A stretch of DNA of 64,000 nucleotides from Anderseniella sp. Alg231-50 (GTDB lineage: Bacteria > Pseudomonadota > Alphaproteobacteria > Rhizobiales > Aestuariivirgaceae): NCBI RefSeq assembly GCF_900149695.1, contig NZ_LT703006.1:335181-399180 (forward strand), in the 5' to 3' direction. Under the pieces are notes generated by a model. That model was not told where the DNA came from. It saw only the letters and a list, made by a program, of their open reading frames with translations, and did no database searches. Of this stretch, positions 53,164 through 63,205 are shown in pieces. The stretch's first letter is position 1; each line of letters begins with the position of its first letter. The translations under genes were made by a program, and so were the position numbers.

Positions 53164-54064
53164 GTCCCATGTCCTATCGCTGATTGCCGGTTCGCAAAAG
53201 TCCCCATTGCAGACAAAGCACATCAATGCTGCCTGCAAGCTGATGGAAAAACTCGGTGTGGAACTGGATACAGGCCATTGGCTGGCAGAAAAGATCGCCT
53301 GGCAGGTGGAGTTTGACAGAAAACCTGCCGAAGTCCTCGGCGCGGTCCGCAAGGCGGCCGCCAGATGGCCGGTTGACGTCAACATCGTGCCGGCTGCAAA
53401 CCAGCGCAAGAAACTGCTCATCGCAGACATGGACTCGACCATGATCGAACAGGAATGCATTGATGAACTGGCCGATGCCGCGGGTGCAGGAGATGCAGTG
53501 AAGGCGATAACCGCACGTGCCATGAACGGAGAACTGGATTTTGAAGACGCGTTGCGGGAACGCGTTGCAGCGCTCAAGGACCTGCCGTCCGGTGTTATCG
53601 GCGAGGTCATTTCAACCCGCATCAGCTTCATGGCCGGCGGCCGCGACCTGATCGCGACCATGCGCCAGAACAGTGCCTATTGCGCCTTGATCTCGGGCGG
53701 CTTCACCCATTTTACCGCCTATGTCGGTGCTGAGCTGGGGTTTCACGAGCACCAGGCCAACGAGCTGATCATCCAGGATAACCTGCTGACCGGCGAAGTG
53801 GCCTCCCCCATTCTTGGCCGTGACGCCAAGGTTGCAGCCTTGCAGCGCATTACCGGCACATTCGGTTTTTCAATGGATGAGGCCATGGCAGTTGGCGACG
53901 GGGCCAATGACATTCCAATGCTGCAGGCCGCGGGCATTGGCGTGGCCCTTCATGCCAAGCCAGCGGTAAAACAGGAAGTCGACATTCAGATTGACCATGG
54001 CGACCTGACAGCCCTGCTCTACCTGCAGGGTTTCACGCGCGACGAATTCGCCCGACACCATTGA
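53162..54064 (+). CDS. serB: Phosphoserine phosphatase
   Basis: 300 residues from ATG 53162; family members begin MSHVL-like, which fixes the start. N-terminal ACT-like part, then HAD core: nucleophile Asp in LIADMDSTMIEQECIDELAD (near residue 90), ALISGGFTHFT (motif II Ser), GDGANDIPMLQAAGIGVA (motif IV). Last step of serine synthesis. No good ribosome site is seen before the ATG, and the start codon is shared in part with miaA (CATG). It converges on the protease gene over a hairpin. Confidence 0.96.
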   Translation: MSHVLSLIAGSQKSPLQTKHINAACKLMEKLGVELDTGHWLAEKIAWQVEFDRKPAEVLGAVRKAAARWPVDVNIVPAANQRKKLLIADMDSTMIEQECIDELADAAGAGDAVKAITARAMNGELDFEDALRERVAALKDLPSGVIGEVISTRISFMAGGRDLIATMRQNSAYCALISGGFTHFTAYVGAELGFHEHQANELIIQDNLLTGEVASPILGRDAKVAALQRITGTFGFSMDEAMAVGDGANDIPMLQAAGIGVALHAKPAVKQEVDIQIDHGDLTALLYLQGFTRDEFARHH

Positions 54065-54077
54065 GTACAAATGCAAA

Positions 54078-54100
54078 CGGCCAGGCAATCTGCCTGGCCG
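54078..54100. terminator. Bidirectional hairpin between serB and the protease gene
   Basis: CGGCCAGGCA, loop ATC, TGCCTGGCCG: a perfect 10-bp stem between convergent genes. No T-run on either side, so its strength is uncertain. Confidence 0.55.
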
Positions 54101-54126
54101 CTGCATGTCATGAACCTGTGATCCGG

Positions 54127-55671
54127 TTACTTTTTCTTCAGCCGCAAGGCGATGAAGTGCGGATCAAAGTTGCGCTGGGCTCGCAGCACCAGCATCAGGA
54201 TTGAATTGTCACCGGCCTTGACCGCGGCCTCAACGGCCTTGGACAGTTCAGCCGGCGAGGATGCCTTGACATCACCGACCTCCGCAATCACGTCACCCGG
54301 GCGCAACTGCTTGTCGGCAGCAGCACCATCTGCGGCAACTTCGGCAACAATCACACCTTGCACCTTTTCCGGCACCTTGAACTTTGTACGCAGTTCGTCA
54401 CTGATTTCCTCGACCTTGAGACCCAAAATCTCGATTTCCGCCGCGCCTGACGCTTCGGCAGCCTTCTTGCTGTCGGCCGCCTTAACAAGCTTCTCGCCTG
54501 TTTCAAGCCGGCCCAGCGTTACTTCGATGTCCAGCGGCTTGCCCTTGCGCAGCACGCCCACCTTGACCGTGGTGTCCGGTGCGAGCTGTCCGACGACACG
54601 CGACAACTGACGGCTGTCCTTCATTTCCCGACCGTCCAGCGACACCACCACATCACCGGCCTTGATACCGGCTTTCTCAGCCGGGCTGGTTGCAGTCACG
54701 TCTGCCACCAGGGCGCCGTGGGCTTTTTCCAGGCCGAGGCTTTCAGCCAAATCATCAGTGACGTTCTGAATGCGTACACCAAGCCAGCCGCGGCGAGTCT
54801 CACCAAACTTGATCAGCTGGTCGATGACATTGCGCGCCGTAGCGCTGGGCACTGAAAAACCGATGCCGATCGACCCGCCTGACGGCGAGATGATGGCGGT
54901 GTTCACACCGACAACCTTGCCGTCCATCGAAAACAGCGGCCCGCCTGAATTGCCGCGGTTGATCGATGCATCGGTCTGGATGAAATCGTCATAGGGCCCG
55001 GCATTGATATTGCGGTTCATCGCCGAAACGATGCCCAGCGTCACTGTACCGCCAAGGCCGAACGGGTTGCCGATCGCCATGACCCAGTCACCGACCCGAA
55101 GTGTTGAGGAGTCGCCAAATTCAACAAACGGCAAAGGTGTGTCGGACTTGACTTTCAACACCGCAATATCGGTCTTGGCGTCCTTGCCGACCAGTTCCGC
55201 CTTCAGCCGGCGGCCATCGTTGAAGATCACCTCGATTTCGTCGGCACCGTCAATCACGTGATTGTTGGTGATGACCGTACCACCGGCATCAATCACAAAA
55301 CCCGATCCCAGCGAGTTTGCATTGCGCGGCCGGTTGGGGCGATTGCGGGGTGTTTGGCCCTGTTCCTGCTGCTTTTTGAAAAATTCTTCAAAAAACTCCC
55401 TGAACGGGGTTCCCTCCGGCACGTTCGGAACCGGTACGCCGTCGGAACCTGATACTTTCTGGCTGGTCGAGATGTTTACTACGGCAGGAGAAAGCTGCTC
55501 GGCCAGATCAGCAACGGGAGCCGGACCCTGCGCGCGCGCCGCCTGCATGCCAAGCGCCCATATGGCCAGCACCACAAAGGCGAACAACGTCACCCGCGTC
55601 ATCATCTGAACCGCCAGGTTGGCGTTCCGTGTTGCTACTTTTGTTCTCGCTCTGCCGGTCATTGAGTACAT
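54127..55671 (-). CDS. Do/DegP-family periplasmic serine endoprotease
   Basis: 514 residues from ATG 55671 (AGGAG close upstream; ATG 55662 is three codons later and has better spacing). Signal peptide (VTLFAFVVLAIWALGMQAARAQ). Trypsin-like domain with His in ITNNHVIDGADE, Asp in DAKTDIAVLKV and Ser in RGNSGGPLF; an LA-loop-like Q/N-rich insert (KKQQEQGQTPRNRPNRPRN). Two PDZ domains (about 265-360 and 400-510). Degrades or refolds misfolded envelope proteins. It lies downstream of hflK-hflC-DUF2065, the usual alphaproteobacterial order. Confidence 0.95.
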   Translation of the reverse strand: MYSMTGRARTKVATRNANLAVQMMTRVTLFAFVVLAIWALGMQAARAQGPAPVADLAEQLSPAVVNISTSQKVSGSDGVPVPNVPEGTPFREFFEEFFKKQQEQGQTPRNRPNRPRNANSLGSGFVIDAGGTVITNNHVIDGADEIEVIFNDGRRLKAELVGKDAKTDIAVLKVKSDTPLPFVEFGDSSTLRVGDWVMAIGNPFGLGGTVTLGIVSAMNRNINAGPYDDFIQTDASINRGNSGGPLFSMDGKVVGVNTAIISPSGGSIGIGFSVPSATARNVIDQLIKFGETRRGWLGVRIQNVTDDLAESLGLEKAHGALVADVTATSPAEKAGIKAGDVVVSLDGREMKDSRQLSRVVGQLAPDTTVKVGVLRKGKPLDIEVTLGRLETGEKLVKAADSKKAAEASGAAEIEILGLKVEEISDELRTKFKVPEKVQGVIVAEVAADGAAADKQLRPGDVIAEVGDVKASSPAELSKAVEAAVKAGDNSILMLVLRAQRNFDPHFIALRLKKK

Positions 55672-55882
55672 ACTCTCCTGAAGTGAATGCTTGTCGTCAT
55701 GGTCGCCTTGAACTTGTAGCGGACCTGCACGACAGTTTGGAACCCGATTGTGGACATCATAAGCTGTTTTACGCAAGTACCGCCCAGCACGGATCGTAAC
55801 GATTGCGTGACCCTGTTTCCCAACGAACAAATTCCACAAAAACAGACACGGGTTCTGCCGAAATCTCAGCCACATCCCGGCT

Positions 55883-56077
55883 CTATGCCAGAAAGCTCCT
55901 GGCCACCCAGACAATCAGAACTCCGACGCCGATCGAGGCCAGGCCAAAATTGCGCAACGTGTCGTCTGAGAACCGGGCTGCCATCTGGGCAAGATCCTTG
56001 AGACGACCAGGTGCAACAGCATAGAGCAGGCCTTCGATAACGAAGACCAGCCCTATTGCCATCACAAGTTCATTCAC
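55883..56077 (-). CDS. DUF2065 small membrane protein
   Basis: 64 residues: helix LVMAIGLVFVIEGLLYAVAP, a short loop with GRLKDLAQMAARFSDDTLR, and a second helix LASIGVGVLIVWVARSF. This is the DUF2065 pattern, regularly found after hflC. Its start shares one base with the hflC stop. Probably a partner of the HflKC/protease module. Confidence 0.9.
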   Translation of the reverse strand: MNELVMAIGLVFVIEGLLYAVAPGRLKDLAQMAARFSDDTLRNFGLASIGVGVLIVWVARSFLA

Positions 56078-56955
56078 TACTTGCCCGGTGCCGACTGCTG
56101 AGTTCCGAAATACTTGAAGAACTCGGAGTCAGGCTTCAGTACCAGGGTCGTGTCGCTGTTCGACAGGCTCTTTGTGTAGGCCTGCATGGAACGGTAAAAT
56201 GCGAAAAACTCAGGGTCCTGCTGAAAGGCTTCCGCGAACACCTTGTTCCGGGTTGCATCGCCTTCACCGCGCAGGATTTCAGACTCACGCTGTGCCTTAG
56301 ACATCAACTCAACCGATTGCCTGTCAGCCTCCGCCTTGATGCGCGTCGCCTGCGCCTCACCAATGGCGCGAAGTTCCGCAGCTTCCGCAAACCGTTCCGC
56401 GTTCATGCGAGCATAGGTGTCTTTCAAAACCTGCTCCAGCAAATCGGTACGGCGGATTTTCACGTCAACCACCTCGATACCAAGCGCTTCTGCTTCGAGG
56501 CGCACCTGGTCGCGAATTTCGCGCATCATGGCTGCCCGGTCTTTTGAAAGAGCTGCATCAAATGACCGCCGGCCATAAGTCTGACGAAGAGCAGCATCGA
56601 GACGGGTTTCAATACGGTCCTTGGCGCGGTTGAGCGATGCGCCAACGGTTTCACGGAACCGGCGTGGATTGTTTACGCGGATCATGGTGACCGTATCAAC
56701 GACATACCGCCGGCTATCAACCACCTGGACTTCCTTGTCCGGGCTTTCGAAGAACACGATACGGTCCTCGATGGGAATCACTTCCTGAAGGACCGGCAGT
56801 TTGAAATACAAACCCGGCTCGTCGATTTCCCGCTGGATTTCACCGAGCTGGGTGACCAGGGCCTTTTCCCGCTCGTCAACCACGAACACCGATGACCAGA
56901 CGAGAAACGCAAGCGCTGCAAGAACAACCAATCCGAATGACTTGAACATGCCCAT
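56077..56955 (-). CDS. hflC: HflC, SPFH membrane protein
   Basis: 292 residues. One N-terminal membrane helix (GLVVLAALAFLVWSSVFVV), then SPFH/band-7 domain (VDEREKALVTQLGEIQREIDEPGLYFKLP) and long helical segment with AEAEA/RE-type repeats (IGEAQATRIKAEADRQSVELMSKA). With HflK it forms the large periplasmic cage around FtsH and modulates its proteolysis. Its start overlaps the hflK stop by one base. Confidence 0.96.
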   Translation of the reverse strand: MGMFKSFGLVVLAALAFLVWSSVFVVDEREKALVTQLGEIQREIDEPGLYFKLPVLQEVIPIEDRIVFFESPDKEVQVVDSRRYVVDTVTMIRVNNPRRFRETVGASLNRAKDRIETRLDAALRQTYGRRSFDAALSKDRAAMMREIRDQVRLEAEALGIEVVDVKIRRTDLLEQVLKDTYARMNAERFAEAAELRAIGEAQATRIKAEADRQSVELMSKAQRESEILRGEGDATRNKVFAEAFQQDPEFFAFYRSMQAYTKSLSNSDTTLVLKPDSEFFKYFGTQQSAPGK

Positions 56956-58073
56956 TACTGGTTACTCCCCGAAGACTGCTGACGCTTCTGTATTTCCGGC
57001 AATGGCAGATACGGCACGACGCCGGTTCCGCCCTGACCGCCGGAATTGCCTTCCACGATCACCTTGTTGGTATTCGACATGACGCCTTCCATCATTTCCA
57101 GGAACAGACGCTTGCGGGTCACGTCCTTGGCCTTGGAGTACTCGGCGAAAATGGAGTTGAAACGTTGCGCTTCACCTTCCGCCTCATTGACAACGCGGGC
57201 TGTGTAGCCTTTTGCGTCTTCGACGATCTTGGATGATTCACCACGAGCCTTACCCAGCACCTGGTTACGATACTGCTCGGCTTCACGGATGAACTGGTTC
57301 TGGTTCTGCTCGGCACGCTGCACTTCTTCAAACGCATCGGCCACCTGTGGTGGCGGATCGGCCCGTTCCAGCAGGACACCCAGAATGGAAATACCGGCCT
57401 TATAGGAATCAAGAGCCGCTTGAATCAGCTCACGAACCTGGGCCTGCGCGTCCAGGCGGCCCTGGGTACGGAAATCTTCCGCCCGTGTCCGGCCAACAAT
57501 TTCACGCATCGCACTTTCCGATACGGTGCGAACCAGCATCTCCTGGTCGCGAACATTGAACAGGTATTGCTCCGGATCGCCGATCTTCCACTGCACCTTG
57601 AACTCAACATTGATCAGGTTCTGATCGCCCGCCAGCATCAAGTTGCTGGAGTTTCGGTCGCTGCCACCAAAATCGATCTGGCTGACGCTTTCCACAGGAA
57701 GCTTTTCCATGGTCTCTATCGGCCATGCGGCGAACCTCAGACCCGGCGTAACCGTGCGATTGTACTCGCCCAGCCGCAGCACCAGTCCCTGCTCTTCTGC
57801 TTCGACCGTGTGAAAACTGTTGAAAAACCACAATACGCCAACGGCAATCAGGCCAATAATCCACGGGCTCTTGCCACCGCTACCTTGTGGCAGAACGGTC
57901 TTGAGCCTGTCCTGGCCTTTGCGGATGAGATCCTCCAGATCAGGAGGATTTCCCGGACCGCCGCCGCCGCGTGGTCCACCACCGCCGGATGGTTTTTGTC
58001 CCCACGGTCCGTCGCCGCCGCCGTTTCCGCCGCCGCCTTGCCAGCCGCCGCCACCCTTTTTATTCCATGGCAT
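56955..58073 (-). CDS. hflK: HflK, SPFH membrane protein
   Basis: 372 residues. Gly/Pro-rich cytoplasmic N-terminus (residues 1-50, KKGGGGWQGGGGNGGG...), one membrane helix near 67-85 (PWIIGLIAVGVLWFFNSFHTV), SPFH domain starting VEAEEQGLVLRLGEYNRTV, then a helical tail with the EAEGEAQRFNSIFAEY-type region. Partner of HflC. First gene of the hflK-hflC-DUF2065 unit. Confidence 0.96.
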   Translation of the reverse strand: MPWNKKGGGGWQGGGGNGGGDGPWGQKPSGGGGPRGGGGPGNPPDLEDLIRKGQDRLKTVLPQGSGGKSPWIIGLIAVGVLWFFNSFHTVEAEEQGLVLRLGEYNRTVTPGLRFAAWPIETMEKLPVESVSQIDFGGSDRNSSNLMLAGDQNLINVEFKVQWKIGDPEQYLFNVRDQEMLVRTVSESAMREIVGRTRAEDFRTQGRLDAQAQVRELIQAALDSYKAGISILGVLLERADPPPQVADAFEEVQRAEQNQNQFIREAEQYRNQVLGKARGESSKIVEDAKGYTARVVNEAEGEAQRFNSIFAEYSKAKDVTRKRLFLEMMEGVMSNTNKVIVEGNSGGQGGTGVVPYLPLPEIQKRQQSSGSNQ

Positions 58074-58255
58074 GTTGTGCTCGTATCCTTGTCATTGGGC
58101 TTTTGCCGACCCTTGCAAACAGTCGACCCTCAGTCTGTCTTAGTTGGTATAGGCAAACGCGGACGTCAAGTCCATGGATCAACCCGCCTGCCAGATTACA
58201 AGTTGCTAATCAGCCACCGCAAACCTGATCATAAGCCTGATTCAGGCACCAGCAC

Positions 58256-59104
58256 CTAGCGCGTCAGCGCCTGCGCATGCCAGGCCACATGATCGCCTAT
58301 GAAGCTGGCAATGAAGTAATAGGAATGATCATAGCCCGGCTGCATGCGCAAAGTCAGCGGATGATCAGCCTGGGCACAGGCAACTTCTATGAGCCCGGGC
58401 TTCAACTGACCCTCGAGAAAATCGTCCGCATCGCCCTGGTCTATCAGGATCGGCAATTTTTCACCGGCCTGTGCAATCAGGGCGCAGGCGTCATGTTGAG
58501 CCCATGCATCCTTGTCGTCGCCCAGATAGCCACCCAGCGCCTTGTGGCCCCAGGGGCAGTTCATGGGCGATACTATTGGTGAAAACGCCGATACGGACCG
58601 GAATTTCCCGGGGTTTCTCAGGGCGATGGTGAGCGCACCGTGACCGCCCATCGAATGTCCGGATATGGCCTGCCTGTTAATGTCGGCATTAAAATCCACC
58701 GCCACCACTTCCGGCAGTTCCTGTGTGACATAGTCGTACATATGGTAGTGTTTCGCCCAGGGCTCCTGGGTGGCATTGACATAGAACCCCGCGCCAAGTC
58801 CGAAATCATAGGCAGAGTCAGGATCATCGGGAACACCGTCGCCGCGCGGCGATGTATCAGGTGTCACGATCGCCACACCGTGTTCAGCCGCATAGCGCTG
58901 GGCGCCTGCCTTGGTCACGAAGTTCTGATCCGTACAGGTCAGGCCGGACAACCACCACAGCACAGGCACTTTTGCATGCGCCGCCTGCGGCGGAAGAAAA
59001 ATGGAAGCCGTCATTTCACAATTGCAGGCAGTGCTGGCGTGTGAAAACTGTATTTGCTCGCCGCCAAAGCAGACGTTCCGGCTCTCGATCTCGATACTTG
59101 TCAT
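58256..59104 (-). CDS. fghA: S-formylglutathione hydrolase
   Basis: 282 residues from ATG 59104 (GGGGTG upstream). Esterase D fold: WWLSGLTCTDQNFVTKAGAQRYAAEHG, oxyanion region PDTSPRGDGVPDDPDSAYDFGLGAGFYVNATQEPW, nucleophile in ISGHSMGGHGAL, Asp in LIDQGDADDFLEGQL and His in PGYDHSYYFIASFI. Hydrolyses S-formylglutathione to formate and glutathione, after the class III alcohol dehydrogenase whose 3' end is at the right edge of this window. Confidence 0.96.
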   Translation of the reverse strand: MTSIEIESRNVCFGGEQIQFSHASTACNCEMTASIFLPPQAAHAKVPVLWWLSGLTCTDQNFVTKAGAQRYAAEHGVAIVTPDTSPRGDGVPDDPDSAYDFGLGAGFYVNATQEPWAKHYHMYDYVTQELPEVVAVDFNADINRQAISGHSMGGHGALTIALRNPGKFRSVSAFSPIVSPMNCPWGHKALGGYLGDDKDAWAQHDACALIAQAGEKLPILIDQGDADDFLEGQLKPGLIEVACAQADHPLTLRMQPGYDHSYYFIASFIGDHVAWHAQALTR

Positions 59105-59245
59105 ATAGCTGCACCCCGTTTCAGTAAAGCATGCCCATTTGTGCATACCCCGCATGATTTTGGCGCCACCGTCAATGCTTGCGTCCCGCGCCGTTTTCGC
59201 ACACCTTGCGGCGGGGCCTGCTCCCCAGCAACGATCGGGTCTTCC

Positions 59246-60160
59246 ATGTCTGTGCAATCCACATCTCTCACCCCCGACCAGGCGACCGTTTCGCGCGGCC
59301 TGGCGCTGATGGCGATTGCCATGCTCGTCGTTCCGTCCATGGACATACTCGGCAAGCTGGTTTCGAAGGAAATCAACGGTATCCAGGTCGCGCAGTGGCG
59401 CTTCGGCATTCAGGCGCTACTCATCCTGCCGTTCCTGTTGTGGCTGAAGGGTGGACGCAGTTTTCTGCCGAACCGCATTGGGCTGAACGTCATCCGCGCC
59501 GTTTTGATGGCCGCCGCCGTCACCAGTTTCTTCACCGCCCTGCGCTGGATGCCGGTGCCCGACGCCATTGCGGTTTTCTTTGTTGAACCGTTGATCCTCA
59601 CCATCATGTCGGCCGTGTTCCTGAAAGAGCACATCGGCTGGCGCCGCCGCTGCGCCGTCGTGGTCGGTTTCATCGGCGCATTGATCGTCATCCAGCCGAG
59701 CTATGAAGTGTTCGGTGCGGTATCCCTGCTGCCCATCCTGACCGCGTTCCTGTTTGCAACCTACCTGCTTCTGACCAAGAAACTGGCGGCAACCGAGGAC
59801 GCCCTCACCATGCAGTTTTTCTCCGGCGTGATCGGTTTCATCTTCCTGGCGCTGGTCGCCGGTACCGGCACGGCAGCCGGCATCTCCATTCTCGCCATCG
59901 TCTGGCCCAGCCCGATGCAGTGGATCATGCTGGCCGGCGTCGGCGTCATTGCAACCGTGTGCCACCTGATGATTGTCCACGCCTTCAAACGCGCTCCGGC
60001 CTCCGTGCTGGCACCGTTTCAGTACCTTGAGATCGTTTCCGCCACGATTCTGAGTTATCTGGTGTTTCAGGATGTGCCCGACGCCTGGAAATGGCTTGGC
60101 ATTTCCATCATCATCGCGTCAGGCCTGTATGTCTGGTGGCGCGAGCGGCAAGTGAGCTAA
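59246..60160 (+). CDS. DMT/EamA family transporter
   Basis: 304 residues from ATG 59246. Ten helices in two EamA repeats (LMAIAMLVVPSMDILGKLVSKEI; ASVLAPFQYLEIVSATILSYLVFQDVPDAWKWLGI). Metabolite exporter of unknown cargo. Its 3' end overlaps the arylformamidase gene (opposite strand) by 42 bp. Confidence 0.92.
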   Translation: MSVQSTSLTPDQATVSRGLALMAIAMLVVPSMDILGKLVSKEINGIQVAQWRFGIQALLILPFLLWLKGGRSFLPNRIGLNVIRAVLMAAAVTSFFTALRWMPVPDAIAVFFVEPLILTIMSAVFLKEHIGWRRRCAVVVGFIGALIVIQPSYEVFGAVSLLPILTAFLFATYLLLTKKLAATEDALTMQFFSGVIGFIFLALVAGTGTAAGISILAIVWPSPMQWIMLAGVGVIATVCHLMIVHAFKRAPASVLAPFQYLEIVSATILSYLVFQDVPDAWKWLGISIIIASGLYVWWRERQVS

Positions 60161-60967
60161 GGCTGTTTTGACCAGCAGCGATTGCGGGTCGCACAATCCA
60201 TCAATCACGTCGAAATGATGCCGGTCCGGCGCAATAATGCATTGCGTCCACGCCCCCAGGCCGCGCCAGACATTGGCGATCAGCTGAGACTGGCGCAGAA
60301 ACTCCGGACGTTCCGCCTGACCTACGCACGCAGTAAGCCTGCACCGGGGATCGGGCGTCTTTAATGCAGGGCTGAGTTGCGTTGCTTCCCGGTCAGTCAG
60401 TTTCAGCCGGTCATTCATTTGGGTTTTCAGCAGTGGCCGCAGGTCGTGCAGGCCGGAAATGGAAACCGTGTGAACAATCCGCTGCCGGACTTCGAGCGGC
60501 AACGGCGACCCATCACACACCATGCTGGCTGCCAGGTGTCCGCCGGCCGAGTGTCCGGTCAGGACAAGGGGTCCTGTTATATTGTCCGCGGCGTGCCGGA
60601 TGGCGGCGCCAACCATGCTGGCAATGTCGCCGATACCGGCCTCAGGGCAAAGAACGTAAGACGGCACGGCCACGGCACAGCCGCTGTCAACAGCACCCTT
60701 TGCAAGATGAGACCAATAGCTCTTGTCGAAATCCAGCCAGTAGCCGCCATGGATGAACACCAGCAGGCCTGCCGGTTCGTCTTCAGGCAGGAACAAATCG
60801 TAGACCTGGCGCGCGTGATCGCCATAGGCAATATCCAGTTCGCACCTGGCGTCTGCGCGATAACGGGCCGCAAGCTCAATCCATTCGCCGGGCCAGCGAT
60901 CGCTGTCTGGAATATGAGCCGCGTTCGAATAGGCATCGTCCCAGTCGGTGATTTGAAACTGGTTCAT
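60119..60967 (-). CDS. Alpha/beta hydrolase, probable arylformamidase
   Basis: 282 residues. Oxyanion motif FIHGGYW (HGGxW, typical of the animal/yeast-type and some bacterial kynurenine formamidases), nucleophile elbow GHSAGGHLAA, and the terminal His in DRHHFDVIDGL with an upstream Asp. It starts 15 bp after kynA in the kynU-kynA operon, so it most likely hydrolyses N-formylkynurenine to kynurenine, replacing the unrelated metal-dependent KynB. Confidence 0.85.
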   Translation of the reverse strand: MNQFQITDWDDAYSNAAHIPDSDRWPGEWIELAARYRADARCELDIAYGDHARQVYDLFLPEDEPAGLLVFIHGGYWLDFDKSYWSHLAKGAVDSGCAVAVPSYVLCPEAGIGDIASMVGAAIRHAADNITGPLVLTGHSAGGHLAASMVCDGSPLPLEVRQRIVHTVSISGLHDLRPLLKTQMNDRLKLTDREATQLSPALKTPDPRCRLTACVGQAERPEFLRQSQLIANVWRGLGAWTQCIIAPDRHHFDVIDGLCDPQSLLVKTALAHLPLAPPDIQA

Positions 60968-60982
60968 CCGGGGGTCCTGACC

Positions 60983-61822
60983 CTACAACTCGGTTCTGAC
61001 ACGCCACAGTTCGGGAAACAGTTCCACTTCCAGCATGCGCTTGAGATAGGACACGCCTTCAGTGCCGCCGGTGCCCCGTTTAAATCCGATCACCCGTTCG
61101 ACCGTCGTGACATGGTTGAACCGCCAGCGCCGGAAATAATCTTCAAAATCGACCAACTTTTCGGCGAGTTCATAGTGCGTCCAGTGGTCATGCGGGTTTT
61201 CATAAACCTGCTTCCACGCGGCCTGCACACTCACGTCGTGCTGGTATGCCTGCCGGACATCCCGGTTCAGGACATCCGCAGAAATGTCGAAACCCGCCCG
61301 GCTGAGGGCCGCAATTACTTCGTCATACAGGCTCGGGCGGGCAAGTTCTGTTTCAAGGATTTCGATCAGGTCCGGCCGGTGCGAATGCGGTTTCAACTGG
61401 GCATGGTTGCGGTTACCGACCACAAACTCGATGAGCCTGTATTGCCAGGACTGAAACCCTGATGATTGCGCCAGGTCTTCGCGAAAGGACGTATATTCGC
61501 TAGGTGTCATTGTGCGCAGGACGTCCCAGGCATTGTTGAGCTGCTCGAATATCTTGGATACCCGCGCCAGCATTTTGAATGCCGGTGGAAAGCGGTCGTC
61601 ATGAATGGCCGCACGCGCCGCATTCATTTCATGAAGCGCCAGCCGCATCCACAGTTCCGACGTCTGGTGCTGAATAATAAACAGCATTTCGTCGTGTGTC
61701 TGTCCCAGCGGCGTTTGCGCGGCCAGTATCTGATCCAGGTTCAGATAATCGACATAGCTCATCTTGGCGCTGAAGTTCATCTCGGCGCCCTCGTCAGCAG
61801 GACTGTAAGGTTGATCGCTCAT
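60983..61822 (-). CDS. kynA: Tryptophan 2,3-dioxygenase
   Basis: 279 residues. Heme enzyme with family blocks [59 protein letters not shown], and the axial His region [30 protein letters not shown]. Oxidises tryptophan to N-formylkynurenine. Its start shares one base with the kynU stop. Confidence 0.97.
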   Translation of the reverse strand: MSDQPYSPADEGAEMNFSAKMSYVDYLNLDQILAAQTPLGQTHDEMLFIIQHQTSELWMRLALHEMNAARAAIHDDRFPPAFKMLARVSKIFEQLNNAWDVLRTMTPSEYTSFREDLAQSSGFQSWQYRLIEFVVGNRNHAQLKPHSHRPDLIEILETELARPSLYDEVIAALSRAGFDISADVLNRDVRQAYQHDVSVQAAWKQVYENPHDHWTHYELAEKLVDFEDYFRRWRFNHVTTVERVIGFKRGTGGTEGVSYLKRMLEVELFPELWRVRTEL

Positions 61823-63045
61823 CAGGTCACCGCCGCGCGTTGTTTGAACTCCTGCCGGTCCCAGGTCCTGTTGGTCATGATATCCTCCAGGACAGCCACG
61901 GCCTTCAGCACATCCTCGGCGTCGATGTAGAGCGGTGTGAATCCGAAGCGCATGACATCCGGTGCGCGGAAGTCGCCGATCACTCCGGCTGCAATCAGAG
62001 CCTGCATGGCGGCATAGCCTTCCTCGAAAGCGAACGAGACCTGAGAGCCCCGGTTTTCACTGGCGCGCGGGCTGACCAGTGTCAGTTGCGGGCAACGGCT
62101 TTCGACTTCCCGGATAAACAGCTCCGACAATTCGATGGACCTGGCGCGCACCTCGTGCATCGAGACCCCCTCCCAGACATCAAGTGCCGCATCGAGTGCT
62201 GCCATCTGCAGCACCGGCGGCGTGCCCACCCGCATGCGTTCAATGCCCGGCGAAGGCTGATAACCCATATCAAAAGCAAACGGCGATGCGTGGCCCATCC
62301 AGCCCGACAGGGCCGGTTCGGCTTCGTCGGCAAGATCGGGACGGGTATAGATGAAGGCAGGTGAACCCGGTCCTGCATTGAGGTATTTGTAGGTACATCC
62401 AACCGCAAATTCCGCCCTGCTGCCTTCAAGGTCCACCGGTAGCGCACCTGCAGAATGCGCCAGGTCCCACAACGCCACGGCACCTGCGTCATGGGCTTTG
62501 CGGGTCAGTGACGCCATATCGTGCAGGCGTCCTGTCCTGTAATCAACCTGGGTCAGCATCATGACTGCAACACTCTCGTCCAGGTGGTCTTCCACCTGTT
62601 CCGGCGGCACGACCTTGAGCTCGATATCGCCGTCGATCAGCTTGATGAGTCCTTCAGCCATGTACAGGTCGGTGGGAAAATTACCGGTATCAGACAGGAT
62701 GACCGTCCGGTCCGGGCGCATTTTCAACCCCGCCGCCAGTGCTTGATAGACCTTGATGGACAGCGTGTCGCCGAGCACGACACTGTTGTCAGGCGCACCG
62801 ATAAGTGGTGCCAGCCGGTTTCCCAGCACCGCCGGCTGATAAAACCATCCGGCCTCGTTCCAGCCCTTGATCAGCAGATCGCCCCACTCGCCCGTCACGG
62901 TCTGCGCAATTCTCTCCGCAGCCTTCTTCGGCAACGGACCAAGCGAATTTCCATCCAGATAGATGATACCTTCAGGCAGGTGAAAATGCTGCTTTCTCAT
63001 GTCGACCTCGCTCACAGCGGCGTTCCCGCGCTCTTGGGGAATCAT
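61822..63045 (-). CDS. kynU: Kynureninase
   Basis: 407 residues from ATG 63045; ATG 63000, with GAGG six bases upstream, is a shorter option. PLP enzyme: [18 protein letters not shown] at the N-terminus, [60 protein letters not shown] with the Schiff-base Lys. Cleaves kynurenine to anthranilate and alanine. First gene of the kynU-kynA-arylformamidase operon, which turns tryptophan into anthranilate. Confidence 0.97.
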   Translation of the reverse strand: MIPQERGNAAVSEVDMRKQHFHLPEGIIYLDGNSLGPLPKKAAERIAQTVTGEWGDLLIKGWNEAGWFYQPAVLGNRLAPLIGAPDNSVVLGDTLSIKVYQALAAGLKMRPDRTVILSDTGNFPTDLYMAEGLIKLIDGDIELKVVPPEQVEDHLDESVAVMMLTQVDYRTGRLHDMASLTRKAHDAGAVALWDLAHSAGALPVDLEGSRAEFAVGCTYKYLNAGPGSPAFIYTRPDLADEAEPALSGWMGHASPFAFDMGYQPSPGIERMRVGTPPVLQMAALDAALDVWEGVSMHEVRARSIELSELFIREVESRCPQLTLVSPRASENRGSQVSFAFEEGYAAMQALIAAGVIGDFRAPDVMRFGFTPLYIDAEDVLKAVAVLEDIMTNRTWDRQEFKQRAAVT

Positions 63046-63205
63046 ACCGGATATTTGTGCCTGAGCGAAAAAGTGCCTCTCCAACGCTCAGCTTTTATAG
63101 CCTGCGCCGCGAACAAGCGAGCGAGCTCGCTTTCGGTTGCACTTCGGGTCGGGCTGATAGTCAGCCCGAGGATGCACATACCACGTCTGGAAAAATACTT
63201 CAAAC

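Noticed and set aside
53164..53661. Upstream extension of the miaA frame
   Set aside because: Runs antisense through serB; MiaA proteins begin at the P-loop region found right after ATG 53163.
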